From contig NZ_KN525716.1 of the NCBI RefSeq assembly GCF_000789235.1, forward strand, positions 1,176,501-1,240,500: a stretch of DNA of 64,000 nucleotides. The letters are read 5' to 3'. The translations under genes and the position numbers were made by a program. Under the pieces are notes generated by a model, which saw only the letters and a program-made list of their open reading frames with translations, was not told the DNA's origin and did not search any database. Below are positions 25,786-35,540 of the stretch, piece by piece; the first letter of the stretch is position 1; the number at the start of each line of letters is the position of its first letter. This stretch comes from Wocania ichthyoenteri Th78. GTDB taxonomy: Bacteria > Bacteroidota > Bacteroidia > Flavobacteriales > Flavobacteriaceae.

Positions 25786-27123
25786 TTATAAATTCCTTAC
25801 TGAATTTTTAAATTGACGACCTCTGTCTTCATAATTTTCAAACAAATCGAAACTTGCACATGCTGGTGATAACAATACACTGTCTCCTGCTTCGGCTACC
25901 TTATAAGCTATTTTTACAGCTTCGCTCATAAATTGCGTTTCAATTATAACATCTACCATTCCACTAAACGTGTTCATCAGTTTTTCATTATCGACGCCTA
26001 AACAAATAATTGCTTTTACTTTTTCGTTTACAAACTGAAAAAGTTCTTCATAATTATTCCCTTTATCTACTCCACCAACAATCCAAACTGTTGGTGCATC
26101 CATACTCTCAAGAGCATAATACGTCGCGTTAACATTGGTAGCTTTTGAGTCGTTTATGTATTGTACTTTATTAATTTTTAATACGTGCTCTAAACGGTGC
26201 TCGACACCCTGAAAGTTTTCTAAACTTTCGCGAATGGTTTGTTTTCTAATTTTTAATAAATGAGCGACTGTTGAAGCAGCCATCGCATTTTTAATATTGT
26301 GTTTTCCCTCTAATGCTAGATTTGTTGTTGGCATAATTATTTGGTTGTTATCTATTGTTATAATAATTTCTTCTTTGTCTAAATACGCACCATTTTCTAT
26401 AGTTTTAGTTAATGAAAACGGCAATAACGTGGATTGAACTGAGTTATTTTTTAAATGATTAGTAATCACTTCATCATCGGCATCATAAATCAAATAATCA
26501 TCTTTTGTTTGATTCATGGCTATTCTAAATTTAGAAGCGACATAATTTTCAAATTGATAATTATATCTATCTAAATGATCTGGCGTAATATTAGTAATAA
26601 CAGCTATTTTTGGTTTAAAATCAATAATATTATCTAACTGAAAACTACTAATTTCGAGCACGTAATTTTGAAAATCACCTTCTAAAACCTGTTTCGCAAA
26701 ACTGTCACCTATATTTCCTGCTAACCCCACATTCAACTCTTGTTTTAAAATATGATACGTTAACGTTGCCGTTGTTGTTTTACCATTACTTCCTGTAATT
26801 CCTACAATGGTAGCTTTGGTGAATTTTGATGCAAATTCAATTTCTGAAACCACAGTAATTCCCTTTTCATGAATTTGTTTCACCAAAGGCACTTTATCTG
26901 GAATTCCTGGGCTTTTCATTACGATGTTTGCATTTAGAATTTTATCCTCAGAATGCTTTTCATCTTCCCATTCAATCTCATTATGTATAAGAACTTGTTT
27001 ATATTTTTCTTTTATTTTTCCTTTATCTGAAACAAAAACTTGATATCCTATTTCTTTTCCTAAAAGCGCTGTTCCAACACCACTTTCTCCTCCGCCCAAT
27101 ATGACTAATCTTTGTTTTGTCAT
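25786..27123 (-). CDS. murD: UDP-N-acetylmuramoylalanine-D-glutamate ligase
   Basis: A 445-residue Mur ligase adding D-glutamate. N-terminal VILGGGESGVGTALLG, ATP loop GITGSNGKTTTATLT (about 108-122), ITPDHLDRY and C-terminal LLSPACASFDLFENYEDRG, all typical of MurD. Next to ftsW; separated from mraY by 74 bp that hold a hairpin repeat. Confidence 0.96.
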   Translation of the reverse strand: MTKQRLVILGGGESGVGTALLGKEIGYQVFVSDKGKIKEKYKQVLIHNEIEWEDEKHSEDKILNANIVMKSPGIPDKVPLVKQIHEKGITVVSEIEFASKFTKATIVGITGSNGKTTTATLTYHILKQELNVGLAGNIGDSFAKQVLEGDFQNYVLEISSFQLDNIIDFKPKIAVITNITPDHLDRYNYQFENYVASKFRIAMNQTKDDYLIYDADDEVITNHLKNNSVQSTLLPFSLTKTIENGAYLDKEEIIITIDNNQIIMPTTNLALEGKHNIKNAMAASTVAHLLKIRKQTIRESLENFQGVEHRLEHVLKINKVQYINDSKATNVNATYYALESMDAPTVWIVGGVDKGNNYEELFQFVNEKVKAIICLGVDNEKLMNTFSGMVDVIIETQFMSEAVKIAYKVAEAGDSVLLSPACASFDLFENYEDRGRQFKNSVRNL

Positions 27124-27153
27124 TTCGTTTTCATTTCATAAGATTCCCACTTT

Positions 27154-27173
27154 CACTTCGACTACGCTCAGTG
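27154..27173 (+). repeat. Variable-stem hairpin, copy 2 (murD-mraY gap)
   Basis: Stem CACT/AGTG around the core TCGACTACGCTC. Member of the dispersed hairpin family also at 7957, 28500, 39022, 42853, 50572 and 50895. Confidence 0.7.
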
Positions 27174-27197
27174 TGGCACGCAGGAATAACAAATTTG

Positions 27198-28439
27198 TTA
27201 CCGTATTTTCAATGTTACTATTGACAGAATTGCTAGTAATATTCCAACAATCCAAAATCGTGTTACTATTTTACTTTCATGATACCCTGATTTTTGATAG
27301 TGATGATGCAATGGCGACATTTTAAAAATACGGCGTCCTTCTCCATACTTCTTCTTTGTATACTTAAACCAACCTACCTGCATTACTACTGATAAATTTT
27401 CGGCTAAAAAAACACCACACAACACAGGAATTAGCCATTCTTTACGAACCGCAATAGCAATTACTGCTATAATTCCTCCAATAGTTAAACTCCCTGTATC
27501 TCCCATAAATACTTGAGCGGGATATGTGTTGTACCACAAAAAACCAATAAGTGCACCAACAAATGCTGCGATATAGATAGTAATTTCTTCTACTCGTGGT
27601 ATGTACATAATATTGAGATATTCTGAAAAAATGATGTTACCAGAAACCCATGCAAAAATGCCTAAAGTGAGCACTATAATTGCAGATGTTCCTGCTGCTA
27701 AACCATCAATCCCATCAGTAAGGTTTGCACCATTTGATACAGCTGTTATGATAAAAATGGAAACCAAGATGAAAATAATCCACGCATATTCTTCTAAGTT
27801 TGGACTAATCCAAGTAATTAATTTTGCATAATCAAACTCATTACCCTTTACAAAAGGAATTGTTGTTTTGGTTGATTTTATTTCGTCTTGAAATAGCTTT
27901 GAAGCTTCTATATTTGGATTTTTAGCTAACAGAATACGTTGTTCTTCAATAGGTAACTTCTCTTTCATCGTTACATCTTGATGAAAAAACAAAGTTGCTC
28001 CAACAATGATTCCTAAACCTACTTGACCCAAAATTTTAAAACGTCCTTTTAAGCCTTCTTTATCGTTTTTAAACTTCTTTAAGTAATCATCTATAAAACC
28101 AATAACACCCATCCAGAGGGTTGTTACAATTAATAAAATGATGTAAATATTTTCTAATTTAGCGAGTAACAATACTGGAATTAAAGTAGCAAGAATAATT
28201 ATAATGCCTCCCATAGTTGGTGTACCAGCTTTTTCTTTTTGCCCTTCTAAACCTAAGTCTCTAATGGTTTCTCCCATTTGTTTTTTCTGAAGAAAACGAA
28301 TTATTCTTTTCCCATAAATAGTTGAAATTAATAACGATAAAATCATAGCTAAAGCTGCACGGAACGTTAAGAATCCGAAAAGTGTAGCTCCTGGAAATTG
28401 GAATTGTTTTTCTAAATGTTCAAATAGGTAATACAGCAT
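27198..28439 (-). CDS. mraY: Phospho-MurNAc-pentapeptide translocase
   Basis: A 413-residue polytopic enzyme that moves phospho-MurNAc-pentapeptide onto undecaprenyl phosphate (lipid I). Signatures: [29 protein letters not shown] (catalytic Asp pair), [26 protein letters not shown] and [10 protein letters not shown]. About 50 residues longer than the E. coli enzyme because of a periplasmic insert near 160-220, usual for Bacteroidota. Confidence 0.96.
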   Translation of the reverse strand: MLYYLFEHLEKQFQFPGATLFGFLTFRAALAMILSLLISTIYGKRIIRFLQKKQMGETIRDLGLEGQKEKAGTPTMGGIIIILATLIPVLLLAKLENIYIILLIVTTLWMGVIGFIDDYLKKFKNDKEGLKGRFKILGQVGLGIIVGATLFFHQDVTMKEKLPIEEQRILLAKNPNIEASKLFQDEIKSTKTTIPFVKGNEFDYAKLITWISPNLEEYAWIIFILVSIFIITAVSNGANLTDGIDGLAAGTSAIIVLTLGIFAWVSGNIIFSEYLNIMYIPRVEEITIYIAAFVGALIGFLWYNTYPAQVFMGDTGSLTIGGIIAVIAIAVRKEWLIPVLCGVFLAENLSVVMQVGWFKYTKKKYGEGRRIFKMSPLHHHYQKSGYHESKIVTRFWIVGILLAILSIVTLKIR

Positions 28440-28440
28440 T

Positions 28441-28499
28441 TATATTATTTTTTATTGCTTATTTTTTATTATTTATTATTTATTTGAGACACTTCAATT
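28441..28499. repeat. AT-rich simple sequence between mraY and murE
   Basis: Runs of TTATT/ATTTATT units in the mraY-murE gap, directly before a hairpin repeat. No role seen. Confidence 0.4.
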
Positions 28500-28521
28500 A
28501 CACTTCGACTGCGCTCAGTGT
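28500..28521 (+). repeat. Variable-stem hairpin, copy 3 (mraY-murE gap)
   Basis: Stem ACACT/AGTGT around the core TCGACTGCGCTC, followed by GACA as in the copy at 39022. Confidence 0.75.
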
Positions 28522-28530
28522 GACATCTAT

Positions 28531-29994
28531 CTATTTCTGTAATTGTTTTAAAAATTCTTGCACTATTTTATAATCATCAAAGTCAAAACGCTCGCCTTTA
28601 ATTTCTTGATACGTTTCATGTCCTTTTCCAGCTATTAAAATAATATCGTTAGACTGCGCTAACTGACATGCTGTTTTAATAGCTTGTTTTCTATCAGCTA
28701 TAGTTACTATTTTTTTAAAATTTTGAGGCTCAACACCTTTTTCAATATCTTCAAGAATAGCCTCAGGTTTTTCGCTTCGCGGATTATCGCTAGTAAAAAT
28801 CACTTTAGTACTTAATGCTGATGCAATGCGCCCCATTTTTGGGCGTTTGGTTTTATCTCTATCTCCACCACAACCCACAACCGTTATTAATTCTTCGTTT
28901 TTAGTACGAATACTATTAATGGTTTCTAGTACATTTTTTAAAGCATCTGGTGTATGCGCATAATCAACAATAGCTGTTATTTTTTCATCAGAAATAATGT
29001 ATTGAAACCTTCCGCTCACACTTTCCAACCCACTAATCAACCTTAAAATTTCAACTTTTTCCAAACCTAATAATTCCGCAGTAGCATAAATTGCTAACAC
29101 ATTATAGGCATTGAAATTTCCTATAAGTCTTGTCCAAACTTCACTATCATTTACTTTAAGCAATAAACCACTAAATTGATTTTCTAAAATTTGTGCCTTA
29201 TAATCGGCATATCCTTTTAAAGCATACGCATATTTTTTTGCCTTTGTATTTTGCAGCATTATCAATCCGTTTTTATCATCGGTGTTTACAAGTGCAAATG
29301 CTTTTGATGAGAGACTATCAAAAAACACTTTTTTCACATCGCGGTATTCTGCAAACGTGTTGTGATAATCTAAATGATCGTGAGATAGGTTAGTAAAAAT
29401 ACCGCCTTCAAAACGTAATCCCTCAATTCTGTTTTGATGTATGCCATGAGAACTAACTTCCATAAAACAAAACTCGACACCCACATCATTCATCTCCTTT
29501 AAATACTTATTTATAGTTAAAGAATCTGGAGTAGTGTGCGTTGCTTTGTATGCTTTATTATCGACTAATATTTTTACGGTTGAAAGTAAACCAACTTTGT
29601 AACCTGCTTTTTTAAACAATTGATACAATAGACTTGCGATTGTGGTTTTTCCGTTTGTACCTGTAACACCAACAAGTTTTAAGTTTTCCGAAGGTGCATC
29701 ATAAAAATTTGATGCCATAAACGCCAATGCTTTGTTGGAATTATCAACCTCAATGTAAGTAACACCATCTGCTAATTTTTCTGGCAATGTTTCGCAAACA
29801 ATGGCAGTTGCTCCATTCTTTATAGCGACATCAATAAATTTATGACCATCAGCTATATTGCCTTTTATAGCAACAAATAAGTCAGCGTTTGTAATACTTC
29901 TCGAATCGAAATGAATATCATTTATAGACACACTCGTACTCCCAACAACAGCATTGATGGTTACTTTGTACAATATGTCTTTTAATCTGTTCAT
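28531..29994 (-). CDS. murE: UDP-MurNAc-tripeptide synthetase (meso-DAP type)
   Basis: A 487-residue Mur ligase adding the third residue of the stem peptide. ATP loop GVTGTNGKTTIASLL (about 109-123), DYAHTPDALKNVLE and DNPR at residues 403-406. DNPR is the motif that selects meso-diaminopimelate over lysine, so DAP-type peptidoglycan is inferred. Overlaps ftsI by four bases. Confidence 0.96.
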   Translation of the reverse strand: MNRLKDILYKVTINAVVGSTSVSINDIHFDSRSITNADLFVAIKGNIADGHKFIDVAIKNGATAIVCETLPEKLADGVTYIEVDNSNKALAFMASNFYDAPSENLKLVGVTGTNGKTTIASLLYQLFKKAGYKVGLLSTVKILVDNKAYKATHTTPDSLTINKYLKEMNDVGVEFCFMEVSSHGIHQNRIEGLRFEGGIFTNLSHDHLDYHNTFAEYRDVKKVFFDSLSSKAFALVNTDDKNGLIMLQNTKAKKYAYALKGYADYKAQILENQFSGLLLKVNDSEVWTRLIGNFNAYNVLAIYATAELLGLEKVEILRLISGLESVSGRFQYIISDEKITAIVDYAHTPDALKNVLETINSIRTKNEELITVVGCGGDRDKTKRPKMGRIASALSTKVIFTSDNPRSEKPEAILEDIEKGVEPQNFKKIVTIADRKQAIKTACQLAQSNDIILIAGKGHETYQEIKGERFDFDDYKIVQEFLKQLQK

Positions 29995-32006
29995 GATGCT
30001 TTTAAAACTATCGTTTGGTTATTTTTTAGTTTTATATTCTTATCGATAGATTGCTCTTTTACAATACCACTTCCCCTAAGCGTTACCTTTATATCTACAT
30101 CCATATTTTCCAACAATGCTAGAGCATCCATAGCAGGTAAACCAACTACATTTGGCATGATGGTTTTATAAGTTTGGGCTGTTTTATAATAACTCTCGTA
30201 TTCTTTTTCTGTTGATGCACTTTTAACTTCTAAAGATTCTACCTCATCAATAATCGGCGTATCTGTAAATATTTTTTGAGCAATTTTTTTAAATACTGGA
30301 CCAGATACATCAGCACCATAATAGCCAACACTTTTATCAGGTTCGTGTATTACAACAATGCAGGAATATTTAGGATTATCAGCTGGAAAATATCCAGCGA
30401 AAGATGAAATATAATTTAGCTTTTCTTTGTCTCGATAATCTTTTTGACATGTTCCTGTTTTACCTGCCATCGAGAAATTTTCAGAATACAACCTATGCCC
30501 TGTTCCGTGCTTTTTCTCAACAACATTCTTTAATAATTGCTGCACTTTAGCAACAGTTTCTTTCGAGCAAACTTGTTTGTTTATCACCTCTACTTTATAA
30601 GGTTCAACAACTCTATCAAATTCCTTAACCTCTTTTAAAAATTGTGGCTTTACCATTTTGCCGTCATTAGCAATTGCATTATAAAATGTTAGGGTTTGTA
30701 AAGGTGTAAACGACACACCGTAACCATAAGCCATCCATTGTAATGCAATACCACTCCAACGCTTATTTTTAATTCTAGGATCTGGAATAATCGGACTTGA
30801 CTCACCAATAATTTGTAATCCTAATTTTTCATTTAAACTCATAGCATAAAGTCTATCCACAAACTTGCTAGGATTTTTTCCATAAGCCTGATCGATAGCT
30901 TTTACTATTCCTGTATTTGATGACACTTCAAAAGCTTCAGAGATTGATATTTTACCGTAACCCCCATACTTTGAGTCTCTTACTTTTTTCCCATAGAACG
31001 TTAATATGCCTTTCTCAGTATCTACTACATCACTCGTATCAATTACCTTATCTTCAAGAGCAGCCGTAATTGCCATTAACTTAAATGTCGAACCAGGTTC
31101 ATGAGATTCCCAAACCGCATAATTCCTCCTTTCATAGTAATATCCATTAGAATTTCTACCTAAATTTGCAATAGCTTTTACTTCGCCAGTTTTCGTTTCC
31201 ATAACCACAACACAACCGTGGTCTGCTTTATATTTTTCTAACTGCTCCAAAAGCGCATGATGTGCTATATCTTGAATATTTACATCTATGGTTGTATAGA
31301 CATCGTAACCATCTTTAGGCTCAATTTCATTAGCATCACTCAAAGGTTTCCATTGCCCTTTTCCAATTTGTTGTTTTTTTCTTTTCCCATCAGTCCCTCT
31401 TAAATATTGAATACCATAGGCACCATCAATTCCTGGGCGGGTTACATAACCTTTATCATCAGTTCGGTCGTAACCTATTGTTCTTCTGGCAATCTCACCC
31501 ATGGGGTGTTCGCGTTTTGTAGTTTGCTCTACAATCAGTCCGCCTTTAAAAGCACCTAGGTTTAATAATGGAAAATTTCGAATTCTTATATAATCTGAAT
31601 ACCCAATATTTCTAGCCAACAAATAATATCTATTTTTATTTGCTCTGGCTTTTCTGATTTCCTTTTGATAATAGTTTGAAGATTTTCCTGAGTATTTTGA
31701 AAGCGAATCACTTAAAGCTTTTAAATGTTTTTCGAATGTTTTTGAAGTTGGCGTAATAGCATCTATTCTAATATCGTATTTAGGAATCGATGTTGCTAAT
31801 AAATTCCCGTTAGCCGAATACACATTACCTCGATTCGCTGGAATTATTACATCTTTAACAATACGCTCGCTTGCCATAGCTTTATATTTATCGCCTTGCA
31901 GAAACTGAATACTCACCAATTTAAACACCACAGCAGCGCCGAAGATGAACATACATCCTGCTATAAAATACAATCGGTTTAATATGCCTTTCTCGTTTAC
32001 TGCCAA
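29991..32006 (-). CDS. ftsI: Septal transpeptidase FtsI (PBP3-like) with PASTA domain
   Basis: A 671-residue bitopic class B penicillin-binding protein. Membrane segment at about 12-33, dimerisation domain, then transpeptidase with the SxxK motif STFK (306-309), SSN (362-364) and AGKTGTC near 500. A single PASTA domain (about 613-671, from IMPNVVGLPAMDALALLENM) follows, as is usual in Bacteroidota. Crosslinks septal peptidoglycan with FtsW. Between ftsL and murE. Confidence 0.95.
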   Translation of the reverse strand: MAVNEKGILNRLYFIAGCMFIFGAAVVFKLVSIQFLQGDKYKAMASERIVKDVIIPANRGNVYSANGNLLATSIPKYDIRIDAITPTSKTFEKHLKALSDSLSKYSGKSSNYYQKEIRKARANKNRYYLLARNIGYSDYIRIRNFPLLNLGAFKGGLIVEQTTKREHPMGEIARRTIGYDRTDDKGYVTRPGIDGAYGIQYLRGTDGKRKKQQIGKGQWKPLSDANEIEPKDGYDVYTTIDVNIQDIAHHALLEQLEKYKADHGCVVVMETKTGEVKAIANLGRNSNGYYYERRNYAVWESHEPGSTFKLMAITAALEDKVIDTSDVVDTEKGILTFYGKKVRDSKYGGYGKISISEAFEVSSNTGIVKAIDQAYGKNPSKFVDRLYAMSLNEKLGLQIIGESSPIIPDPRIKNKRWSGIALQWMAYGYGVSFTPLQTLTFYNAIANDGKMVKPQFLKEVKEFDRVVEPYKVEVINKQVCSKETVAKVQQLLKNVVEKKHGTGHRLYSENFSMAGKTGTCQKDYRDKEKLNYISSFAGYFPADNPKYSCIVVIHEPDKSVGYYGADVSGPVFKKIAQKIFTDTPIIDEVESLEVKSASTEKEYESYYKTAQTYKTIMPNVVGLPAMDALALLENMDVDIKVTLRGSGIVKEQSIDKNIKLKNNQTIVLKAS

Positions 32007-32016
32007 GGTTTACTTT

Positions 32017-32358
32017 TTATTTTTGGGATTTTATTTTTATTTTTTTTGGTGGAATTACCGATGGCAATAATCCTTTTTCTTTCATTTTAACAACTACTGC
32101 CGACTCCATTTTGAGTCGCATCAATTTTGATCTGCCATCAATAAATGCCGAACGCATTTCGTTTACTTCATTTTTTAATCGTGCAATTTCATATACTTTT
32201 TTATCGGCACTATGCGAACTCGCAATCATTACTATAGCTAATCCAGAGATAAAAAGAATCATGCGCCAATTTTTAAATGAATCGTCGCTCACTAAAAATG
32301 TTCCTTTTAATATACTGTAGATGCTTTTTTTCAATCTGTTATTATATTTTTTCAGCAA
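32017..32358 (-). CDS. ftsL: FtsL-like divisome protein
   Basis: A 113-residue bitopic protein with one membrane segment (about 30-48, WRMILFISGLAIVMIASSHS) followed by a heptad-like coiled coil (VYEIARLKNEVNEMRSAFID). Size, topology and place between rsmH and ftsI fit FtsL; sequence identity alone would not prove it. Overlaps rsmH by 17 bp. Confidence 0.8.
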   Translation of the reverse strand: MLKKYNNRLKKSIYSILKGTFLVSDDSFKNWRMILFISGLAIVMIASSHSADKKVYEIARLKNEVNEMRSAFIDGRSKLMRLKMESAVVVKMKEKGLLPSVIPPKKIKIKSQK

Positions 32359-33247
32359 TGCGAAGTTTTGCGCTTCTTGCTCTATTATTTATTTTTATCT
32401 CTTCTTTTGACGGAACAATTAAACCATTCACTTTTTTTAACGGCACTTCAAAATTCCCAAACATATCGCGTTCTGGCTCACCTTCAAAAAGTCCGTTTCT
32501 TATAAAACGCTTTACCAACCTATCCTCTAAAGAGTGATAGGATATAAAACTTAAACGACCTCCTGCTTTTAATATTTCTGGTGTTTGCTGCAGAAACTCC
32601 TTTAATGCTTCAATTTCTTGATTTACCTCAATTCTAATGGCTTGATAAATTTGAGCCAACACTTTATTTTCATGTCTTGGTGGCAAAAACTTTTTTAATA
32701 CTTTTTTTAACTGTTCGCTTGTTTTAATTTTTTCGGTTTCTCTGTGTTCAACAATTAATCTTGCCATTGCTGGAGCAGCCCTTAATTCACCATACTGCAA
32801 AAACACTTGTTTTAATTGTTCTTCTTCATATTCATTAACCACATGAAATGCTGATAAGTCATTTTTTTGATTCATTCTCATATCTAAATCCGCATCAAAG
32901 CGTGTTGAAAAACCACGCTCGGCAACATCAAATTGATGTGATGACACTCCAAAATCTGCTAAAACACCATCAACTTGTTTTACGCCATGAAATCTTAAAA
33001 AACGTTTTACATATCTAAAATTTTCATGTATTAAAGTAAATCTGTCATCATCAATCACGTTTTCAAGAGCATCTAAATCCTGATCAAAAGCAAATAATTT
33101 ACCGTTTTCACCAAGTCGATTTAATATTTCTTTACTGTGCCCACCACCACCAAAGGTTACATCTACATAAACACCATCTTCCTTGATATTTAAACCATCA
33201 ACCGTTTCCTTTAACAAAACTGGATTATGATATTCCATGGTCATCAT
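32342..33247 (-). CDS. rsmH: 16S rRNA (cytosine-1402-N4)-methyltransferase
   Basis: A 301-residue SAM-dependent methyltransferase (formerly MraW). YHNPVLLKETVDGLN at the start, SAM-binding VDVTFGGGGHSKEIL, ADFGVSSHQFD, FLPPRHENKVLAQIYQAIRI and FISYHSLEDRLVKRF. The start could be the Met three codons in (MEYHNPVL). Overlaps mraZ upstream and ftsL downstream. Confidence 0.96.
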   Translation of the reverse strand: MMTMEYHNPVLLKETVDGLNIKEDGVYVDVTFGGGGHSKEILNRLGENGKLFAFDQDLDALENVIDDDRFTLIHENFRYVKRFLRFHGVKQVDGVLADFGVSSHQFDVAERGFSTRFDADLDMRMNQKNDLSAFHVVNEYEEEQLKQVFLQYGELRAAPAMARLIVEHRETEKIKTSEQLKKVLKKFLPPRHENKVLAQIYQAIRIEVNQEIEALKEFLQQTPEILKAGGRLSFISYHSLEDRLVKRFIRNGLFEGEPERDMFGNFEVPLKKVNGLIVPSKEEIKINNRARSAKLRIAEKI

Positions 33248-33695
33248 CGTCTTGTCCCATAACTTCTTCTGCTAAATCAGCAAAATCTATTGCAGCATCA
33301 TCTATAGCTTGTTCGTACTTATCTTTATCCCAGATTTCAATAATATTTACTGCTGGAGAAATCACTATGTTTTTAGAAATCCCCGCAAAACCAATAAGAT
33401 CTTTCGGAATTAACAATCGTCCACTACCATCAATATCAACCATTCTTGCTCCCGCATTAAATCGACGAATAAAATCGTTATTCTTTTTTTTAAACCTATT
33501 AAGCTTATTCACCTTTTCCATCACCGTTTGCCACTCACTCATGGGGTACAACTCTAAACACGGTTGAAAAACCGAACGCCTTAACACAAACCCATCTTCT
33601 AAAACAGAGGCTAATTGTTTTTTCATGCCAGAAGGCATCATAAGCCTACCTTTAGCATCTACTTTACAATCGTATGTTCCTATTAATGAGTTCAA
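33225..33695 (-). CDS. mraZ: Transcriptional regulator MraZ
   Basis: A 156-residue AbrB-fold protein with two half-repeats: YDCKVDAKGRLMMPSGMKKQ at the N-terminus and GARMVDIDGSGRLLIPKDLI in the middle. MraZ represses the dcw promoter by binding direct repeats upstream of itself. First gene of the cluster; TTTTACCA repeats at 33743-33768 are the candidate sites. Confidence 0.95.
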   Translation of the reverse strand: MNSLIGTYDCKVDAKGRLMMPSGMKKQLASVLEDGFVLRRSVFQPCLELYPMSEWQTVMEKVNKLNRFKKKNNDFIRRFNAGARMVDIDGSGRLLIPKDLIGFAGISKNIVISPAVNIIEIWDKDKYEQAIDDAAIDFADLAEEVMGQDDDDHGIS

Positions 33696-33727
33696 AGCGA
33701 TTTATATTCGTTTTTGAGTTTAAGTTT

Positions 33728-33770
33728 CAAATATATCGAAAATTTTACCACATTTTACCACTTTACTACA
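33728..33770 (-). promoter_or_regulatory. dcw promoter with candidate MraZ-binding direct repeats
   Basis: On the minus strand TATATTTG (33728-33735) is the -7 box, 33 bp before mraZ. Upstream, from 33743, are TTTTACCA, TTTTACCA and a weaker TTTACTA (plus-strand reading), each 10 bp from the next. On the transcribed strand this is TGGTAAAA at helical spacing, comparable to the direct TGGGN repeats bound by E. coli MraZ. Confidence 0.6.
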
Positions 33771-33934
33771 CTTTGTTAATAATTTTTCGATTAAATGCGT
33801 TTTTAAATAGATATTAAATGATGAAAAGCTTTTTAATCACTTAATATCAGTCAATTAGATAAAATTCATTTATGCAAACACTTTGTTAACATCTTAATTT
33901 GAAAACAATTACTCATGAGCTTTAATTAAAATGA

Positions 33935-33963
33935 TTGAAATATGAATGAAATAACTATATTTG
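33935..33963 (+). promoter_or_regulatory. Promoter for the hydrolase-engB pair
   Basis: TTG at 33935-33937, 18 bp, TATATTTG at 33956-33963, ending 28 bp before the hydrolase start. Confidence 0.6.
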
Positions 33964-33991
33964 TTTTTAACGAAAAAAGACTGACTAGTTA

Positions 33992-34756
33992 ATGACGCAT
34001 CGTTTAAAAAAAGAGAAAAATTATAGCTATATTGAAGTAGGAGAAGGCAAGCCCATTATTGTTTTACATGGTTTAATGGGTGGTTTAAGCAATTTTGATT
34101 CTGTAACAAATTTTTTTAGCGAAAAAGGATATAAAGTTATTATTCCAGAATTACCAATCTATAATATGTCTTTGCTTAAAACCAACGTGAAAAATTTTGC
34201 TAAATATTTGCATGATTTTATTGAGTTTAAAGGTTTTGATGATGTAATTTTATTAGGCAACTCTCTTGGTGGTCATATAGGCTTATACCACACAAAATTA
34301 TTCCCGGAAAAAGTAAAGGCTTTAATAATTACTGGTAGCTCTGGGCTTTACGAAAGTGCTATGGGAGGCGGATATACAAAACGAAGCGATTACGAAGTGA
34401 TAAAAAAGAAAGCTCAGGATGTGTTTTACGACCCTGCAGTTGCTACTAAAGAAATCGTTGACGAGGTTTACGAAACAGTAAACGATCGTAATAAGCTTAT
34501 AAAAACATTAGCCATAGCAAAAAGTGCGATTAGGCATAATATGGCTAAGGATTTACCAAAAATGCAAACACCGACGTGTATTATTTGGGGAAAAAACGAC
34601 AATGTTACACCTCCTGAAGTTGCCGAAGAATTTAATGAACTTTTACCAGATTCAGAGTTGTTTTGGATTGATAAATGTGGACACGCAGCTATGATGGAAC
34701 ACCCTAATGAGTTTAACCAAATTCTTAATGCTTGGTTAACGAAAAGAGGGCTTTGA
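33992..34756 (+). CDS. Alpha/beta hydrolase
   Basis: A 254-residue alpha/beta-hydrolase. Oxyanion segment VLHGLMGGLSNF (about 24-35), nucleophile elbow GNSLGGH with Ser91, acid in WGKNDNVTP (about Asp203) and His in KCGHAAMMEHP (about 231). No signal peptide, so cytoplasmic. Substrate unknown. 73 bp upstream of engB in the same direction. Confidence 0.88.
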   Translation: MTHRLKKEKNYSYIEVGEGKPIIVLHGLMGGLSNFDSVTNFFSEKGYKVIIPELPIYNMSLLKTNVKNFAKYLHDFIEFKGFDDVILLGNSLGGHIGLYHTKLFPEKVKALIITGSSGLYESAMGGGYTKRSDYEVIKKKAQDVFYDPAVATKEIVDEVYETVNDRNKLIKTLAIAKSAIRHNMAKDLPKMQTPTCIIWGKNDNVTPPEVAEEFNELLPDSELFWIDKCGHAAMMEHPNEFNQILNAWLTKRGL

Positions 34757-34829
34757 ATTTTTAATTTTATTACAAAAACTAAGTTTAATTAATAAGATTC
34801 CTAACTTCATAGGAACAACAAAAATAATT

Positions 34830-35441
34830 ATGCATATCAAATCTGCAGAATTTGTATTGAGCAATTCTGATGTTACAAAATGCCCAAAGAGCATGCTACC
34901 AGAATATGCCTTTATTGGTAGGAGCAATGTTGGAAAATCGTCGCTAATTAATATGTTAACCAGCCGAAAAAGCTTAGCAAAAACCTCTGGGAGACCAGGA
35001 AAAACACAGCTTATTAATCATTTTTTAATTAATAAAAACTGGCATTTAGTAGATTTACCTGGCTATGGTTATGCACGTGTTTCAAAAAGTGCGAAAAAGG
35101 TTTTTCAGAAATTTATAACGCAATATTTTGCTTTACGCGAGCAATTAGTTACTGCTTTTGTCCTTGTAGATATTAGACACAAACCACAACCTATTGATTT
35201 AGAATTCATGCAGTGGTTAGGCGAAAACGGCATACCATTTTCAATCATTTTTACTAAAGCTGATAAACTTAAACCTAAAGCCATTGAAAATTATGTTGAA
35301 GCTTATAAAAATGTGCTTTTAGAAACCTGGGAAGATATACCAAATTACTTTATAACCTCATCATCTAAAGATATTGGGAAAGATGATGTATTAGATTATA
35401 TTGATGGTTTAAATGGCAATATGGATTTATCTTCAAGCTAA
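34830..35441 (+). CDS. engB: Ribosome biogenesis GTPase YsxC/EngB
   Basis: A 203-residue TrmE-Era-EngA-EngB GTPase needed for large-subunit assembly. G1 GRSNVGKSS (residues 30-38), switch region SGRPGKTQLINHF, G3 DLPGYGYA, G4 TKADK and G5 TSSSK. Normal length. Terminator-like stem at 35479. Confidence 0.95.
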   Translation: MHIKSAEFVLSNSDVTKCPKSMLPEYAFIGRSNVGKSSLINMLTSRKSLAKTSGRPGKTQLINHFLINKNWHLVDLPGYGYARVSKSAKKVFQKFITQYFALREQLVTAFVLVDIRHKPQPIDLEFMQWLGENGIPFSIIFTKADKLKPKAIENYVEAYKNVLLETWEDIPNYFITSSSKDIGKDDVLDYIDGLNGNMDLSSS

Positions 35442-35478
35442 TTTTCTTTTTGCCTAGACTACTTACAAATCAAAAAAT

Positions 35479-35510
35479 GCTCCAAAAGCTTAAAAACAAC
35501 TTTTAGAGCG
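35479..35510 (+). terminator. Probable terminator after engB
   Basis: Imperfect stem GCTCcAAAAG/CTTTTaGAGC with an 11-base loop; a weak T-tract follows. Confidence 0.5.
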
Positions 35511-35540
35511 TTAACTGTTTTAACACTACATTATATAAGC

